This document shows, one piece after another, positions 10,005 to 20,619 of a stretch of 64,000 bases of DNA. Every line of letters begins with the position of its first letter. Within the stretch, counting starts at the first letter, position 1. Source of the stretch: Notospermus geniculatus (lineage: Eukaryota; Nemertea; Pilidiophora; Heteronemertea; Lineidae); assembly GCA_002633025.1 (NCBI GenBank), contig NMRB01000622.1:58843-122842 (forward strand), read 5' to 3'. Position numbers and translations under genes: made by a program. Below the pieces are notes generated by a model. That model saw nothing but the letters and a program-made list of their open reading frames with translations. It was not told the origin of the DNA and made no database searches.

Positions 10005-10373
10005 AGGCCTCTAAAGGCCCGTTTACACATGCAACTTTTCATACAGTCATGGACATAAGTCTTGTCCTACACACCGGTAATGATGTAAATACTTCATAAC
10101 TTCACTTGTAATTCTCTCTTTATTGAGAACTATGTTTCAAAATAGTCCCAATGGTTCTTATTTTCTTCAGTAACAGTTACATAACATTTAATCAAACCTT
10201 CTTGGACCTGTAACATAATAAGGGCAAATAGGCCTCTTTTTAGCTGGACAGAAGTCTTGTCACAAATTAATAAATTAGTCAGACTGACTCAACAAACTAT
10301 TTTTTCTTCCAAACAAAAGTTCCCATATACATGTAATAATATCTAATTGACTGCAACCAGCGGATTGAACACT

Positions 10374-10873
10374 TCAGTATCGGGTATGGCTTCCTTTGGC
10401 CTTCACAACAGTTGCCATTCGGTTTGGCAGGGAGTCGTAGAGTTTATTGATGTAGTCATCAGGAATGGCATAAAAGGCGGTCTGACAAGCATTCCACAGC
10501 TCCCCGAGGTTCCTTGGCTTGGTTTTCCAGGTTTCCTCCTTCAGTTTGCTCCATACCTGCTCAATGATGTTCATGTCTGGAGACTGTGCTGGCCAACCTA
10601 GAAGAACCTTGATCTTCTTCAGCTGAAAAAATTTCTTGGTGGAGGCTGAAGTGTGGCAAGAAGCTCCATCCTGCTGGAAGATCTGACCTTTCTTGTGGTT
10701 GGGAATGTAGGTTGATGTAAGAATCTGTAGGTATTTGACGCTGTCAATGTTGCCATCTACCCTGCAGATCTTTCTACCACCACCATGTCTGATGTAACCC
10801 CACACCATTATTTTTCCACCTCCAAACTTGACAGTCTTCTGGGTGTATCTTGGATTAAGACGGGTGCCACTTG
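10374..10873 (-). pseudogene. Tc1 transposase, catalytic C-terminal part
   Basis: The minus strand encodes the DDE half of a Tc1 transposase: RLNPRYTQKTVKFGGGKIM, VWGYI, then FQQDGASCHTS (second catalytic Asp) and WPAQSPDMNIIEQVWS (catalytic Glu). I count 35 residues between this Asp and Glu, so it may be a DD35E rather than DD34E type. The frame is open to its stop at 10374. Upstream it is cut at 10873 by the TIR element, and the region with the first Asp is lost in the gap at 11228. Confidence 0.85.
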
Positions 10874-11227
10874 GGCCGAATCGGTTAAGGTCGTTCTGGG
10901 CATAACAGAAATATACCCAGGTTCAATGTCGTCCTACAAAACTATACCCTGGGTATAGTTCGATCTACAAAAGTATACCCAGTATCGTAGTTTTGAGCCT
11001 GGGTACGAGTTAGGAATGGATGACCGCCATTTTGTTTCTCGCTTCAAATGAGACGGCATTTTGCAATCTACATCTTCAAAATATCAGCAAATATTGTCAG
11101 ATGTTGTGCTCATCGATAGCATGGGTAAACTGTTGACATTTGTCTTAACACAATGGTCCAAACATATCGCAAGTTAAGCTCACACTTTCAAAGAAATGAG
11201 CAAACGAACAGAGCCGATCGGCGCCCC
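10874..11227. mobile_element. GGCCGAATCGG-family element, copy 2, truncated by an assembly gap
   Basis: Aligns with 4778-5115 from its first base. It stops at the single N at 11228, after which Tc1 sequence resumes. About half the element, and possibly more of the Tc1, is missing from the assembly. Confidence 0.8.
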
Positions 11228-11228
11228 N

Positions 11229-11363
11229 CTTTGACACATTGAAAATGGTTGCAACCTCAGCAGGCTTTTTGGACTTGAGGTTCTTGATGATGAGCAGCTT
11301 CGTTTCCGGCAGGATTTTCGGCATGTTGTCATTTGCTGTACTAGCACTCCAGTTGTGGCCCAC
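11229..11363 (-). pseudogene. Tc1 transposase, N-terminal helix-turn-helix part
   Basis: The minus strand carries MPKILPETKLLIIKNLKSKK and PAEVATIFNVSK, the start of a Tc1-type DNA-binding HTH domain. It belongs to the same element as 10374-10873 and is separated from it by the inserted element and the N. Confidence 0.7.
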
Positions 11364-12049
11364 TGTTCCACATATCTGCTTTTATACCTGATTTTGACTT
11401 GAGTCAGGGCAATCAGGGCCTTTTGAATGTCTGTGTGAATTTTTGAAAGCCAATAATGTATGAAGGGAACAATGCGACAAGACTTTTGTCCAGCTAAAAT
11501 AGGCCTATTTGCCCTTATTATGTTACAGGTCCCAAAATGTTTGATTAAATGTTATGTAACTGATACTGAAGAAAATAACTACTATTGGGACTATTTTGAG
11601 ACATAGTTGACAATAAAGAGAGAATTACAAGTGAAGTTATGAAGTGTTTACATCATTACCGGTGTGTAGGACAAGACTTATGTCCATGACTGTATGCAAC
11701 TTCATGCAACTTGTTGCATAAACCTGATGAGACCAAAAAGTTTCATAAAAGTTGCATGTGTAAACGGGTATGCAACTTGTTGCAACTCGATCACGCAGGA
11801 TGTTGCATCGATTTTTCTATGTGTAAACCGTCCCAAGTAGTTTGCAACAAGTTGCAAGTTGCTGCAACTTGCAACTTGGTGCAACCTAGTGTAAACCGCC
11901 CTTGAGGTGAAAGACATTGCTTCCTACCAGATTCGAACCAACGGACCCTCGAATAAGGCATCAATCGCTAGCACTCAAGGGCAGCACGCCTAAAACCACT
12001 AGGCTAACATTGGAAACATATGGTTGATTCACACGACCAGGAAGAACTT

Positions 12050-12842
12050 TTACATGTAGAGATATTAATACTCTGTCTGGAGGAGACGTCAATTGGGACC
12101 AGAATATTTATGACTCACCCCAGCAAAATGGAATATCGCAGTAACTCCATTGACGATTTTCCGAAACATAACACCACAGCTCCCTCGAATTACTGGTAGT
12201 CGGATTTCTGCAGTAGCCGTGCTCGCTATTCTCAGCCGCAGAGCCATCGGGAGGCTTGTGGCCAAAGCGGACTTTTGACCACGGGACACACGCTTTTCTA
12301 GGAATACCCTTTGTCCCCCTATATTCGGTTCCTTTGGCAGTCAGCCGGCACTCTTTGACAGCTGTAAAAGAGCCGGAAATGAATTCACCTTTTGTTCTCA
12401 TACTAAAGGAGCATTTAAGGGGAAGCTAACATATCAACAACTTTCTATTCAAATGTCCCATTTGGCGACAGAGCTATAAATAGCGTTCTGGTGCTTTTTA
12501 AAGAATCGCGACGTCACACACACGACAGTGGCTAGTCCATTTCCACGCAGAGGAAATAGACCTCGGTAACTGCAAGCATTTAACATTTTTTATGAAAATA
12601 AATAGGAGAAAGTGCATGAATAGCGGTAACGCATGCCAACGAAACTGACACAGAATTCGCCTGTTGTGGAATGCCTCGGTGAGTTCGCGCATGTGCAAAG
12701 TCCTCAAGATGATCAACATGTTTAAACAAAGAAGGCAGTCAATTTGATTGACCGATTACAACAGGAATAAGCTGATTTGCTTTTTGAATATCACACCTTA
12801 TGGATGGCGTTTTTACCGGTTACATATCTATCATAGGAAACA
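12050..12842. repeat. Segmental duplication, copy B
   Basis: Same order and orientation as 7205-8520 but without the two TTAA elements, so it preserves the empty site at 12415-12418. Confidence 0.85.
12119..12361 (-). CDS. Kringle-domain exon B
   Basis: A 243-bp minus-strand exon, phase 1 at both ends, with acceptor TTTTACAG and strong donor GG|GTGAGT. It encodes one kringle with six cysteines: ECRLTAKGTEYRG, ACVPWSKV, PPDGSAAENSEHGYCRNP, ELWCYVSENRQWSYCDIPFC. It differs from exon A at many residues and has a small length compensation in the middle, so the duplication is not very recent or the exons are under different selection. Being upstream of exon A on the minus strand, it would be an earlier kringle of the same gene. 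Confidence 0.85.
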
Positions 12843-13821
12843 TATGGCAGGCTGATATTGTTGGGAAACCCCCGGATTGACCGCTATTTCCATCTTTTCA
12901 TTGACAAGAAAACCTTTCAGAGCTCGGCCTTCTGTGACGGCCCACTGAATTGTAAAGGCTTTTTTGTGACAGATTGCGAATTTTACCCATCGTTTTCATG
13001 CAGCGAGTTTACTTTCAATGAGCATCTTATGCACAAAAGTCGGCCGTACATTACATATCATGGGCCCACTTCCGTGGAAATCGGAATGCAGTTTTACGCC
13101 AGCCCCATCTATCTCTGTACTGTTGCATTACCACTTTTTATTCGCTTGAACGTAGATAACACGGATCAATTAAAGGGAGACATGCGAAAAATAGCGACAA
13201 GGCGAACTCCATCTGAGTACTATGATTCGGTGTGCATTGTCACGACAGATGGCGCATCGTACCTCGCACCGATCTGTCACCGCGCGCTCAAGGAATCATG
13301 GGATACTTCAGGACTACTTGTTCCATTTTCAAGATGGCGGTCGATCCCTCGCTTCGAGTGTACAAATATCAGAATCTTATGAGATAGGCCTACCAAGGAT
13401 GTCTCCGTGTGTGGGTATCACATTATCCGTCATGATTATGACATACATAGGCCTAGACATGCTGTACATGTCATACTAGCCACTGACAGCTGCGTTGGTG
13501 CGTCGTCACACACTAGGCCTACAGCACTCAGTCTGCCCCTCCGACTCTGCCACACAGCTTGACAGCTGCCGGGGTCATAATCCAAATATCGTCCTTTTCT
13601 TCTCAACAATGTCATGTCTATGGCAAGTTCTCATCAGAAATGAAAAATCAGTCAATTATTTGCAAAGTCTGCACGAAATAAGCCTCGTATCACTATTTTC
13701 CTAGGATCTACTTTCCTGGCGGAGTAGATCACGTGATCACCCAGTTCAAGTTGTGATGTGGATCTCGCTTGAAAACATACAATGCAGGCCACAGAGAGAG
13801 AGACAGACAGGAAGGAAGGGG
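12843..13821. other. Unassigned region with a 174-codon open frame
   Basis: A plus-strand frame at 12858-13382 has no recognisable domain and no splice or codon support; I do not call it a gene. At about 13334 AAGATGGCGGTCGATCCC has a good start context but stops after 17 codons with no donor. Purine-rich GGAAGG tracts begin near 13790. Confidence 0.3.
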
Positions 13822-13896
13822 AATGACAGGAAGGAAGGGAGGGGAATCATGGGTCCGGACTATCCGGACCCATGATTCCGCTTCTTTCCTGTCATT
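13822..13896. repeat. Long near-perfect hairpin, 3-base loop
   Basis: Arms of about 36 bp (AATGACAGGAA..., GGAATCATGGGTCCGGA) meet at a CTA loop centred on 13861. Pairing is almost complete. Confidence 0.85.
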
Positions 13897-14401
13897 TTTT
13901 AAGTAGGTCAGTGGTCAGTATGAAAGATCAAAGGTCAGTGATGACGTCATCGAAGATTCCGACCGATTCCGATCAAAGACAAAAAAGTTATGGCCGAAAC
14001 ACCGGAAATTGCTGAACATTTTCGAAGTATTCCGAAGATGCCCGAGTACTCCCGAGTGGTCATCCGCGACTTTGCACCCCTAGCGGTGGAATTTGGAACT
14101 AAGATGATAGAGTTACGCCCTCTTTTGGGTCTAGTTGAAGTCAAGGTCACTTCAAAGGTCAAGGTCATTCTTTGTGGCGCCCTCTATATTTCAGTGTATG
14201 ACATCCAATCAAGTTCGGCCTCACCAAGATGGTTACCATGGTAACTTGCATCCTCAAACTGAACAAAACAGTTTAAAAATCTCCCGCCCTCGTCAAAAAT
14301 TGAGATTGGAAGGATGCTAACCAAACAGTTTATTTACATGGCCTTACTGATGACGTCATCAAATGTTGTGGTCACATGAATCCTGGCAGGATTCACGTGA
14401 C
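13897..14401. other. Non-coding repeat-like sequence with AAGGTCA motifs
   Basis: Contains GTCAAGGTCACTTCAAAGGT and related direct repeats, as in 33971-36460. No gene. Confidence 0.4.
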
Positions 14402-14893
14402 CTCCTGATATGGTTTTGTGATTGCTGACATGTTTTTCAGTCCTGGCATGGCTTTTCAAATCCTGACATGTTTTATAGCTCCTGATATATTTTGTAAACT
14501 TTGACATGTTTTACGAAGTCCTGACATGTTTCTTAACGTCCTGACATGATTTTAAAAATCCTGACACGTTTCTTAACGTCCTGACATGTTTTGTGAAGTC
14601 CTGACATGTTTTGTGAAGTTCTGACATGTTTTTTAAACCCCTGAAATGCTTTGAAGTCCTGACATGTTTCGTAAAGTTCTGAGATGTTATTCAACGTCCT
14701 GATATGATTTTTAAAATCATGACATGTTTTTGTAGACTCTGATATGTTTATTAAATCCGTGACATGTTTTCTTTTAAATCCTAACATGTTTTTTGTAACT
14801 CCTGAATAGATTTGTCAAATTCTGACATGATTTTATAGATTTCTGACACATTTTTGTTGTTCCTGACGTGGTTTTTCTGTCCTGACATTTTTT
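14402..14893. repeat. 20-bp minisatellite, about 25 degenerate units
   Basis: Units follow CCTGACATGTTTTNTNAAGT with individual changes and small length differences. Because 20 is not a multiple of 3, apparent open frames through it cycle through all phases and are not genes. Confidence 0.9.
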
Positions 14894-15957
14894 CCGCTTT
14901 GGCTTGCCATACGCCTCCGATATTTTGAAAAAATCGGAGACGACTTGGATTGTATTGAATAACATTACGGCGATATACTCAGTATTGCCTGCGCAGTTAG
15001 TACATACATCAATAAAGCGCTTTACTCACGCCACACGTAACTAATGCCCCTAAGCGCCAGGCCCCGTATTCATAAAACTACTTAAGTCTAAGTATGACAC
15101 TTATCCTTTGTTCAACACAAAAGATAAGTGTCATACTTTGACTTAAAGGACCACTGTATTGCATCTTTCTGTCGACAGCCGGCGCCACCGGCACCATGCT
15201 CCAATACTGTAGTTATGCCTTTCGCCCCAGTGTTACTGCTGAGTAACATGCGAATCTCTCATTCGGTAAATCTGTCTTGTGTCTCACGCAGTGGTTAAAA
15301 TGACAACGCGATCGTTCTCCCTTAACCAGTGGTGATATGATAAAAGCTGGTGACCCCAAGTTGGAATTTCAAAGACAAATCCACCACCTGGTCCTGAGTG
15401 ACCATAATCGCTGCTTTTTAGCGCAGCTGAGTAAAGGTCAGTTGTGCGAACTAGTCAGGTAACTATTCAATGGCGTCAGTCTGCCAGTCCATCACTCCGT
15501 ATGTCCAACTATGCCCGACGTTATGTAACCGTAATAGCTAGAGACTCCAAATTTCCTCTGAAGGTAGCCCTGGCTGCACTCTCAGCAAATGCAAAAAATG
15601 AGAGCGATTTGACCTGTATTAAACCCTCCAGGGGGCGTTTTGCATAAAATGAAATATTGCAATATCTCTGCCCCTGGGTGTCTCAAAAAAATGTTACCAT
15701 TTTGACTTGATCTCTAGTCCACATTCTTTGGACTAAATGTTTCATCCTTTCAGGTTCGATAGTGAAGACTTGGTATACCAATAGATTTGATCATAAAGAT
15801 TTGATTCATACAGGAAGTTTGGATTTTTATTCACTAAGGTGTTCATACTGGAGCAAAAACAACAAGAGCAACGCAGATTGTGGCATATGCCCCCGCACGT
15901 ATATTGAGTTGGTTCACGGAATTAAATCAAACTGATAAAGGAACAATGTTCCCTGAA
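14894..15957. other. No gene; one truncated MITE
   Basis: At 15080-15147 CTTAAGTCTAAGTATGACAC is inverted around a short spacer; the left end GTATTCATAAAACTA extends further and the right end is lost, so this is a truncated MITE. Around 15625 CCAGGGGGCGTTTTGCATAAAATG resembles repeats at 34090 and 35270. Confidence 0.5.
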
Positions 15958-16310
15958 ATCAAGGGAATCCAATTTCAAGATGGATTTGGCACCCATATCA
16001 TGCATATTGTAAATCAAATCACGGCCATTTTCGAAAGGGACCTGCCTCTAGTCACCCCAACATACACACAAAGAAACCAATATGATTGGACAAACGGTCC
16101 TCTGTGAAATTGATGGAATCTGATTTCAAGATGGTGGCTCTGGCGGCCATATTGTAAATTGAAACATGGCCATTTTTGAAAAGGGCCCTTCCTCTCGTCA
16201 CCCCAACATACATACCAAAAATCAATGTGATTGGACGAACGGTTTTCCGCGAAATTGATGGACTCTGATTTCAAGATGGCAGCTCTGGCGGCCAATTGCA
16301 TTCAGAATTT
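15958..16310. repeat. 146-bp tandem repeat, about 2.3 units
   Basis: GTCACCCCAACATACA recurs at 16051 and 16197, and TCAAGATGG...CGGCCATATTGTAAAT-type blocks recur with the same spacing. Confidence 0.75.
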
Positions 16311-16348
16311 CAACCCGCTGGGTTGAAGGAGTAGGGCAAGTTTACATC

Positions 16349-17325
16349 ATACCATAAAGAAATCAAACATAACGGTTCAACTTACAAATTTAGCATTTTA
16401 TAAATGTGGACAGTACCCCTGTGAACGTCAACATATTTTTATTCTGACTCTGTTGTATGACACCATAAAGGAATCAACCATAAAGGTTTAACTGCGAACG
16501 ATGAGCTTACTGAGGGATACACTTCCTGTGTTACCACCAGATGTCTCTCACTGCCTGAATTTTGGCTTTACGTAATAGGCACGAGCTTCAACTTTTTTTG
16601 TGGTGAAGAGGTACATGAACCTGCCAACATGATGCTTTGAATTCCATTTCTGACGATAACTGAACTATTTTCAGCACAATTAGTGTTCCATGTACAAATG
16701 TACGTCAGCCTATTCAAATGTACACCGATGACCCTGAACACACATCGTTCGTGGGGTTCTCATTAATTCAGACCTTTTGTATCATAAGATCAACTAGTCG
16801 GAATTCAACGAAATTTGCAGTGAATGTGCAGAAGAGTCTTGCCTATCACATGGAAACGTCAGAATGCAAATCTGTTGGGTTTTAAAGGGATATTGTCCAC
16901 ATTTATAAAATGCTAAATTTGTCAGTTGAACCTTTATGGTTGATTCCTTTATGATGACACCCAAGACCCTTCTGCATGTTTATTGCAAATTTTGTTGAAT
17001 TCTAGCTACTTGATCTGATGATACAACAGGACTAAATTAATGAGAAACCCACGAACGATAATGCAGCAAGGTCATTTGTGTAATAGGCTTATGTACATTT
17101 GAATAGGCTTATGAACATTTGCACATGGAACACTAAAGACGCTAAGAATAGCTCTGTTAATCTCAGAAATGGAATTGAAGGCATCAACTTAACACATTCA
17201 TTTACCCCACCACAAAAAAGTTGAATCTCCTGCCTACTACGTAATGCCAAAATTCAGGCAGTGAGAGACATCTGGTGGCAACACATGGAGTATCCCTCAG
17301 TTACTTCATCGTTCAAAGTTCAGAT
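16349..17325. mobile_element. CATAAAGGAATCAACC-family element, interrupted by another copy
   Basis: The left part (16349-16464) and right part (16962-17325) align to a continuous copy at 59525-60002. They are separated by a full inverted copy of the same family. Confidence 0.8.
16465..16953. mobile_element. CATAAAGGAATCAACC-family element, 489 bp, self-nested
   Basis: Ends ATAAAGGAATCAACCATAAAGG / GGTTGATTCCTTTATG. ATGACACC appears on both sides (16457-16464, 16954-16961), a 7-8 bp target duplication. Opposite orientation to the host copy. Non-coding. Confidence 0.8.
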
Positions 17326-17599
17326 ACGAGTGAGGTATCGCAAATCTGACGAAACACGAAGTACGAAATACGAAATTGAACTTCATTTCCATGACGTAAT
17401 GTATTTCAGGAGATGGTTGGTACCAAAAATAGTTCATTAGGTCAGGGTCTGTCTGTTGCTTTTGTTTCTTCATATTTTCCAATGATGTGGTCAACCCTAC
17501 TAACCTTGCAAGTTTCAGGAAAATCGGTCAAGTAGTTTCCAAAATTGGCCCATTTTGACAAACCCTTTCTTAAGTTTCCAGCCCCTTTAGCCACAAACA

Positions 17600-18553
17600 A
17601 AAGGGGCTGTTCACTTTCGGAACCATTTTCCCAACTAACTTTTCATTATGTTAAAGTTGTTTGATTTTCATGATAACTTCAGGACTGGTGTAATATTTTA
17701 TAATGTGAACTACATAATCATGAAAGAAAATGTGACATCAGCCTCATTAATTAGGAAAACAAAGAGCATTTGCAAAATGTCCGAAATCAGCATGAAAACA
17801 GTGAAATTATTCCCTAATGTTTGTTCTACTAGGGTAATGGTATTGTTTATCATTCATCGAAAAATCATTACTAAACACAGTGGTTTTGCTGAAATATTTG
17901 CATAAAATGTGTGATTTTGTTCATTTCTGCACCCCCTATTTATGTGGGGGCAGAACAGAACAGCACATCTAGGCCAGATTTGAATGGAATGCTGTGGTAA
18001 AGATTATGGTCAATATCAGTTACAACATGCATAATCAACCATGACATGTGGGTAGGCCTAAGTGATCAGTGGGACGTCAAATTCAAGTGTTCCCTTTTAT
18101 GACCTTACGCAACACCAACAAACCACTGATCACTGATATTGCCATAATCTTTACCACAGCATTCCATTCAAATCTGACAGGCCTAGATGTGCTGTTCTGT
18201 TCTGCCCCACTTAAATAGGGCTCCAGAAATGAAGAAAAATCACAGTTTTTATGCAAATATTTCAGCAAAACCAATATGTTTGGTAATGATTTTTCGATGA
18301 ATGATAAATAATACCATTACTCTCCCAGTAGAACAAACATTAGGGAAAAATTTCACTGTTTTCATGCTGATTTCGGACATTTTGCAAATGCTCTTTGTTT
18401 TCCTAATTAATGGAACTGATGTCACATTTTTCTTTCATGATTATGTAGTTCACATTATAAAATATTATACCTGAAGTTATCATGAAAATCAAACAACTTT
18501 AACATAATGAAAAATTAGTTGGGAAAATGGTTCCGAACGTGAACAGCCCCTTT
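17600..18553. mobile_element. 954-bp giant foldback element
   Basis: Arms of about 425 bp (17600-18022 and 18130-18553) are inverted copies over their whole length, beginning AAAGGGGCTGTTCAC. Only about 100 bp in the middle is unpaired. No coding potential. Confidence 0.9.
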
Positions 18554-19182
18554 CAAACCTCCTTCTCCTTCAATATCTGATATTCCGCTGCAAATATTGC
18601 CAGGCAGCACCAGACATGCCAGAAGTGTTGAAAATAGCGGTCACCTTGTGAACCAAAAAATGACGACGACGACCATGACGATGGGCAATCTGGTATTCTA
18701 TGAGCTGACCCAGGTAGGTAAGCTAAAACGTTATTGCCGCACAAGCTCGAATAGGCCCAAAACTGTGTCGTCAGCCAATTTATTCCGCGATCGATAACTG
18801 ACAGTGGAGTTTTTAATTCCAAGGAGTACATGTACTAGTGTACAAGTAATATAGTTTGGAATCATACTCACCCAGTGCGATACATAGCCCTGAAAAACAA
18901 AATTGTCTGGAATTTTCTCTAGAATTTCGGGACTTTTGGTAAAATTGGGGAAATAATATGTAGCTAGGCGTATAGTTGACCGAATACATGTAGGCGTAAA
19001 GGTTGCATCAGTTTGGGCCCTGTTTGTCTTCGGCAAAACTCACGGTCTTCTAGGAAATGGTGCGTTGGTTAATCACGAAAAGACGGCGATGAAAATAATA
19101 ATTATTTCCTCAGTTTTGGCTGGGGTTTTTTCGCGATTGCGTTTTTGTGAAAAATCCAGTAAGCCGTAGTAGGCCTACATAA
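18554..19182. other. No gene seen
   Basis: Unclassified sequence with a (GAC)-rich stretch near 18662. Open frames are short and unsupported. Confidence 0.4.
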
Positions 19183-19304
19183 TAGGGAGGTTTCGCAAGC
19201 GCCCGGTTAGGCCATACGACGACGTTTATCTATTGTTTGGGTACACCCACACAATAGACAAACGTCGTCGTAGGGCCTAACCGGGCGCTTGCGAAACCTC
19301 CCTA
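19183..19304. mobile_element. 122-bp hairpin MITE (TAGGGAGGTTTCGC family)
   Basis: Inverted arms of about 55 bp, TAGGGAGGTTTCGCAAGCGC at the ends and ACGTCGTCGT inside. A related GGGAGGTTCCGCA / AATAGGGAGGTTCTGC pair flanks 37472-37630. Confidence 0.8.
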
Positions 19305-19310
19305 ATACTG

Positions 19311-20051
19311 TATAGTAGCCTATGCGTTAATCGGTCAGCCCGCGAAACTTGTTCGTTGAATATCCGCGTTCAAGGCCTAGTTAAAGCGAATGGCTCGCGG
19401 GGTTTGTTCTGGCGCCATGACAGTTGGTCATCGATATCAAGCACCATTTTGAGAAAAAGGCAAAAGAAGGATTTTAGTTTAATGGGAAATGCATTAGAGA
19501 GCCAAACTTCGGAGGCGCATTCTGCAAAATCTGCCGCTTCAAAATCAATGGGAATAGTACAAACCTACATCTTGACCTACTGAATTTGAAAACGTCATTA
19601 ACCCATTTTAACAAATTTTTATTGGAACCTCGTCCCCAGTGTTTACATTCGCATATTTGCACAGGTGTTGCATATGACTGGAGCACGGCTTTGCCTGGAG
19701 GCTAGATTCACTCTCTATGGAAGGTACCACCAAAAATGTAAACAAACCCCGCGAGCCATTCGCTTTAAGTTGACTACGCATCTCTGCATACAACACCAGT
19801 GTCAATTCAAATGAATTTTCTGCTGGTGCCTTTCTTGTTGTGAGTAGGGCTTGGACAACGAAGAAATGTGACACGATGGTCATTCACGCAAGCAGTGAAT
19901 GAATGCAGGCGAGTAGGCCTAGCACTAATGAAATTGACCGGGCCACTATTCTCGCGGATGATGGGTTGATCAGTAATTACCATGAATCTGAATGTTCAAC
20001 GATTTTCCATTCGAACAAGTTTCGCGGGCCGACCGATTAACGCATACTATA
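19311..20051. mobile_element. 741-bp TIR element with internal inverted repeats
   Basis: Ends TATAGTAGCCTATGCGTTAA / TTAACGCATACTATA, plus an inner inverted pair GCGAATGGCTCGCGGGGTTTG at about 19388 and 19745. Non-coding. Confidence 0.75.
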
Positions 20052-20619
20052 GAGTATATGGTCTTTCACCCAACAGAACGAGACATACGGGAGCTCGTTT
20101 ATAGATGGACATAAATGGAACCTCTAAGCTCAGGAGTGCCCTAGAATTTGGGCATGGCCCGCTCAAAAACCTCACATACTGTTCTTAATCTCTTTTACAC
20201 ATTAAGAGGTCAGTCCTGGAAAGCCGGCGGTGTGTGCATGAATTATGACTGACAGGTCATGTGGATAAATTCCGATCTCGTATTGGCCATGGTTATGGTG
20301 TAGGACGTGTTGTAAAATTTCTGAGGTGTGTAGAAATGCGTAATTGCCTCACAAACCCAACGCCAGCACGCCATATAATGTTGTCGGACGTGGTGAATGC
20401 TTCAATGTTTGTGTGATTTGGTAGGGGTCTGTTGTTGTGGGCATGAGCCCGTGACAAGGACCTTAATTCTGTGAAATAAGCAATACCTCTGGTATAGGCC
20501 TACTATAGACCGGACAATAGGGTCAGGCTATTGTTATATCAATGATGCATAATATAATCACATGCTAGTCACAGGACCTGAGGAGGGGCACTTTTTAGAC
20601 CAGACCAGAGGCAGACATA

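Larger units (their letters stand above)
10044..11692 (-). mobile_element. Tc1/mariner element with long TIRs, defective
   Basis: Inverted repeats of about 240 bp begin CAGTCATGGACATAAG and are flanked by TA (10042-10043, 11693-11694), the Tc1/mariner target. The transposase is on the minus strand but interrupted by a GGCCGAATCGG-family element and an assembly gap. Confidence 0.9.
10015..11902. mobile_element. GTTTACAC-family TIR element carrying a Tc1
   Basis: Termini AGGCCCGTTTACAC / GTGTAAACCGCCCT with TAA left (10012-10014) and TGA right (11903-11905), plus many GCAACTTG motifs inside. Without the Tc1 it is only about 240 bp. Confidence 0.7.
9871..12000 (-). mobile_element. Second tRNA-derived SINE, split by two insertions
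   Basis: The SINE tail (ATGAAATAGAAGTCA) is at 9871-9885, a fragment AGGCCTCTAA at 10005-10014, and the tRNA-like body with B box at 11906-12000. Compared with the copies at 8533 and 25293, the pieces are contiguous once 9886-10004 and 10015-11902 are removed. Confidence 0.75.

Noticed and set aside
12858-13382. 174-codon plus-strand frame as a gene
   Set aside because: No recognisable motif, no splice sites and no family resemblance; length alone is not enough.
14533-14965. Minus-strand frames with KTCQDFK-like repeats
   Set aside because: They are by-products of the 20-bp minisatellite, which shifts phase every unit.
16349-17325. CRISPR-like or regulatory array from the repeated CATAAAGGAATCAACC motif
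   Set aside because: The repeats are transposon termini in inverted pairs, and this is a eukaryotic genome.
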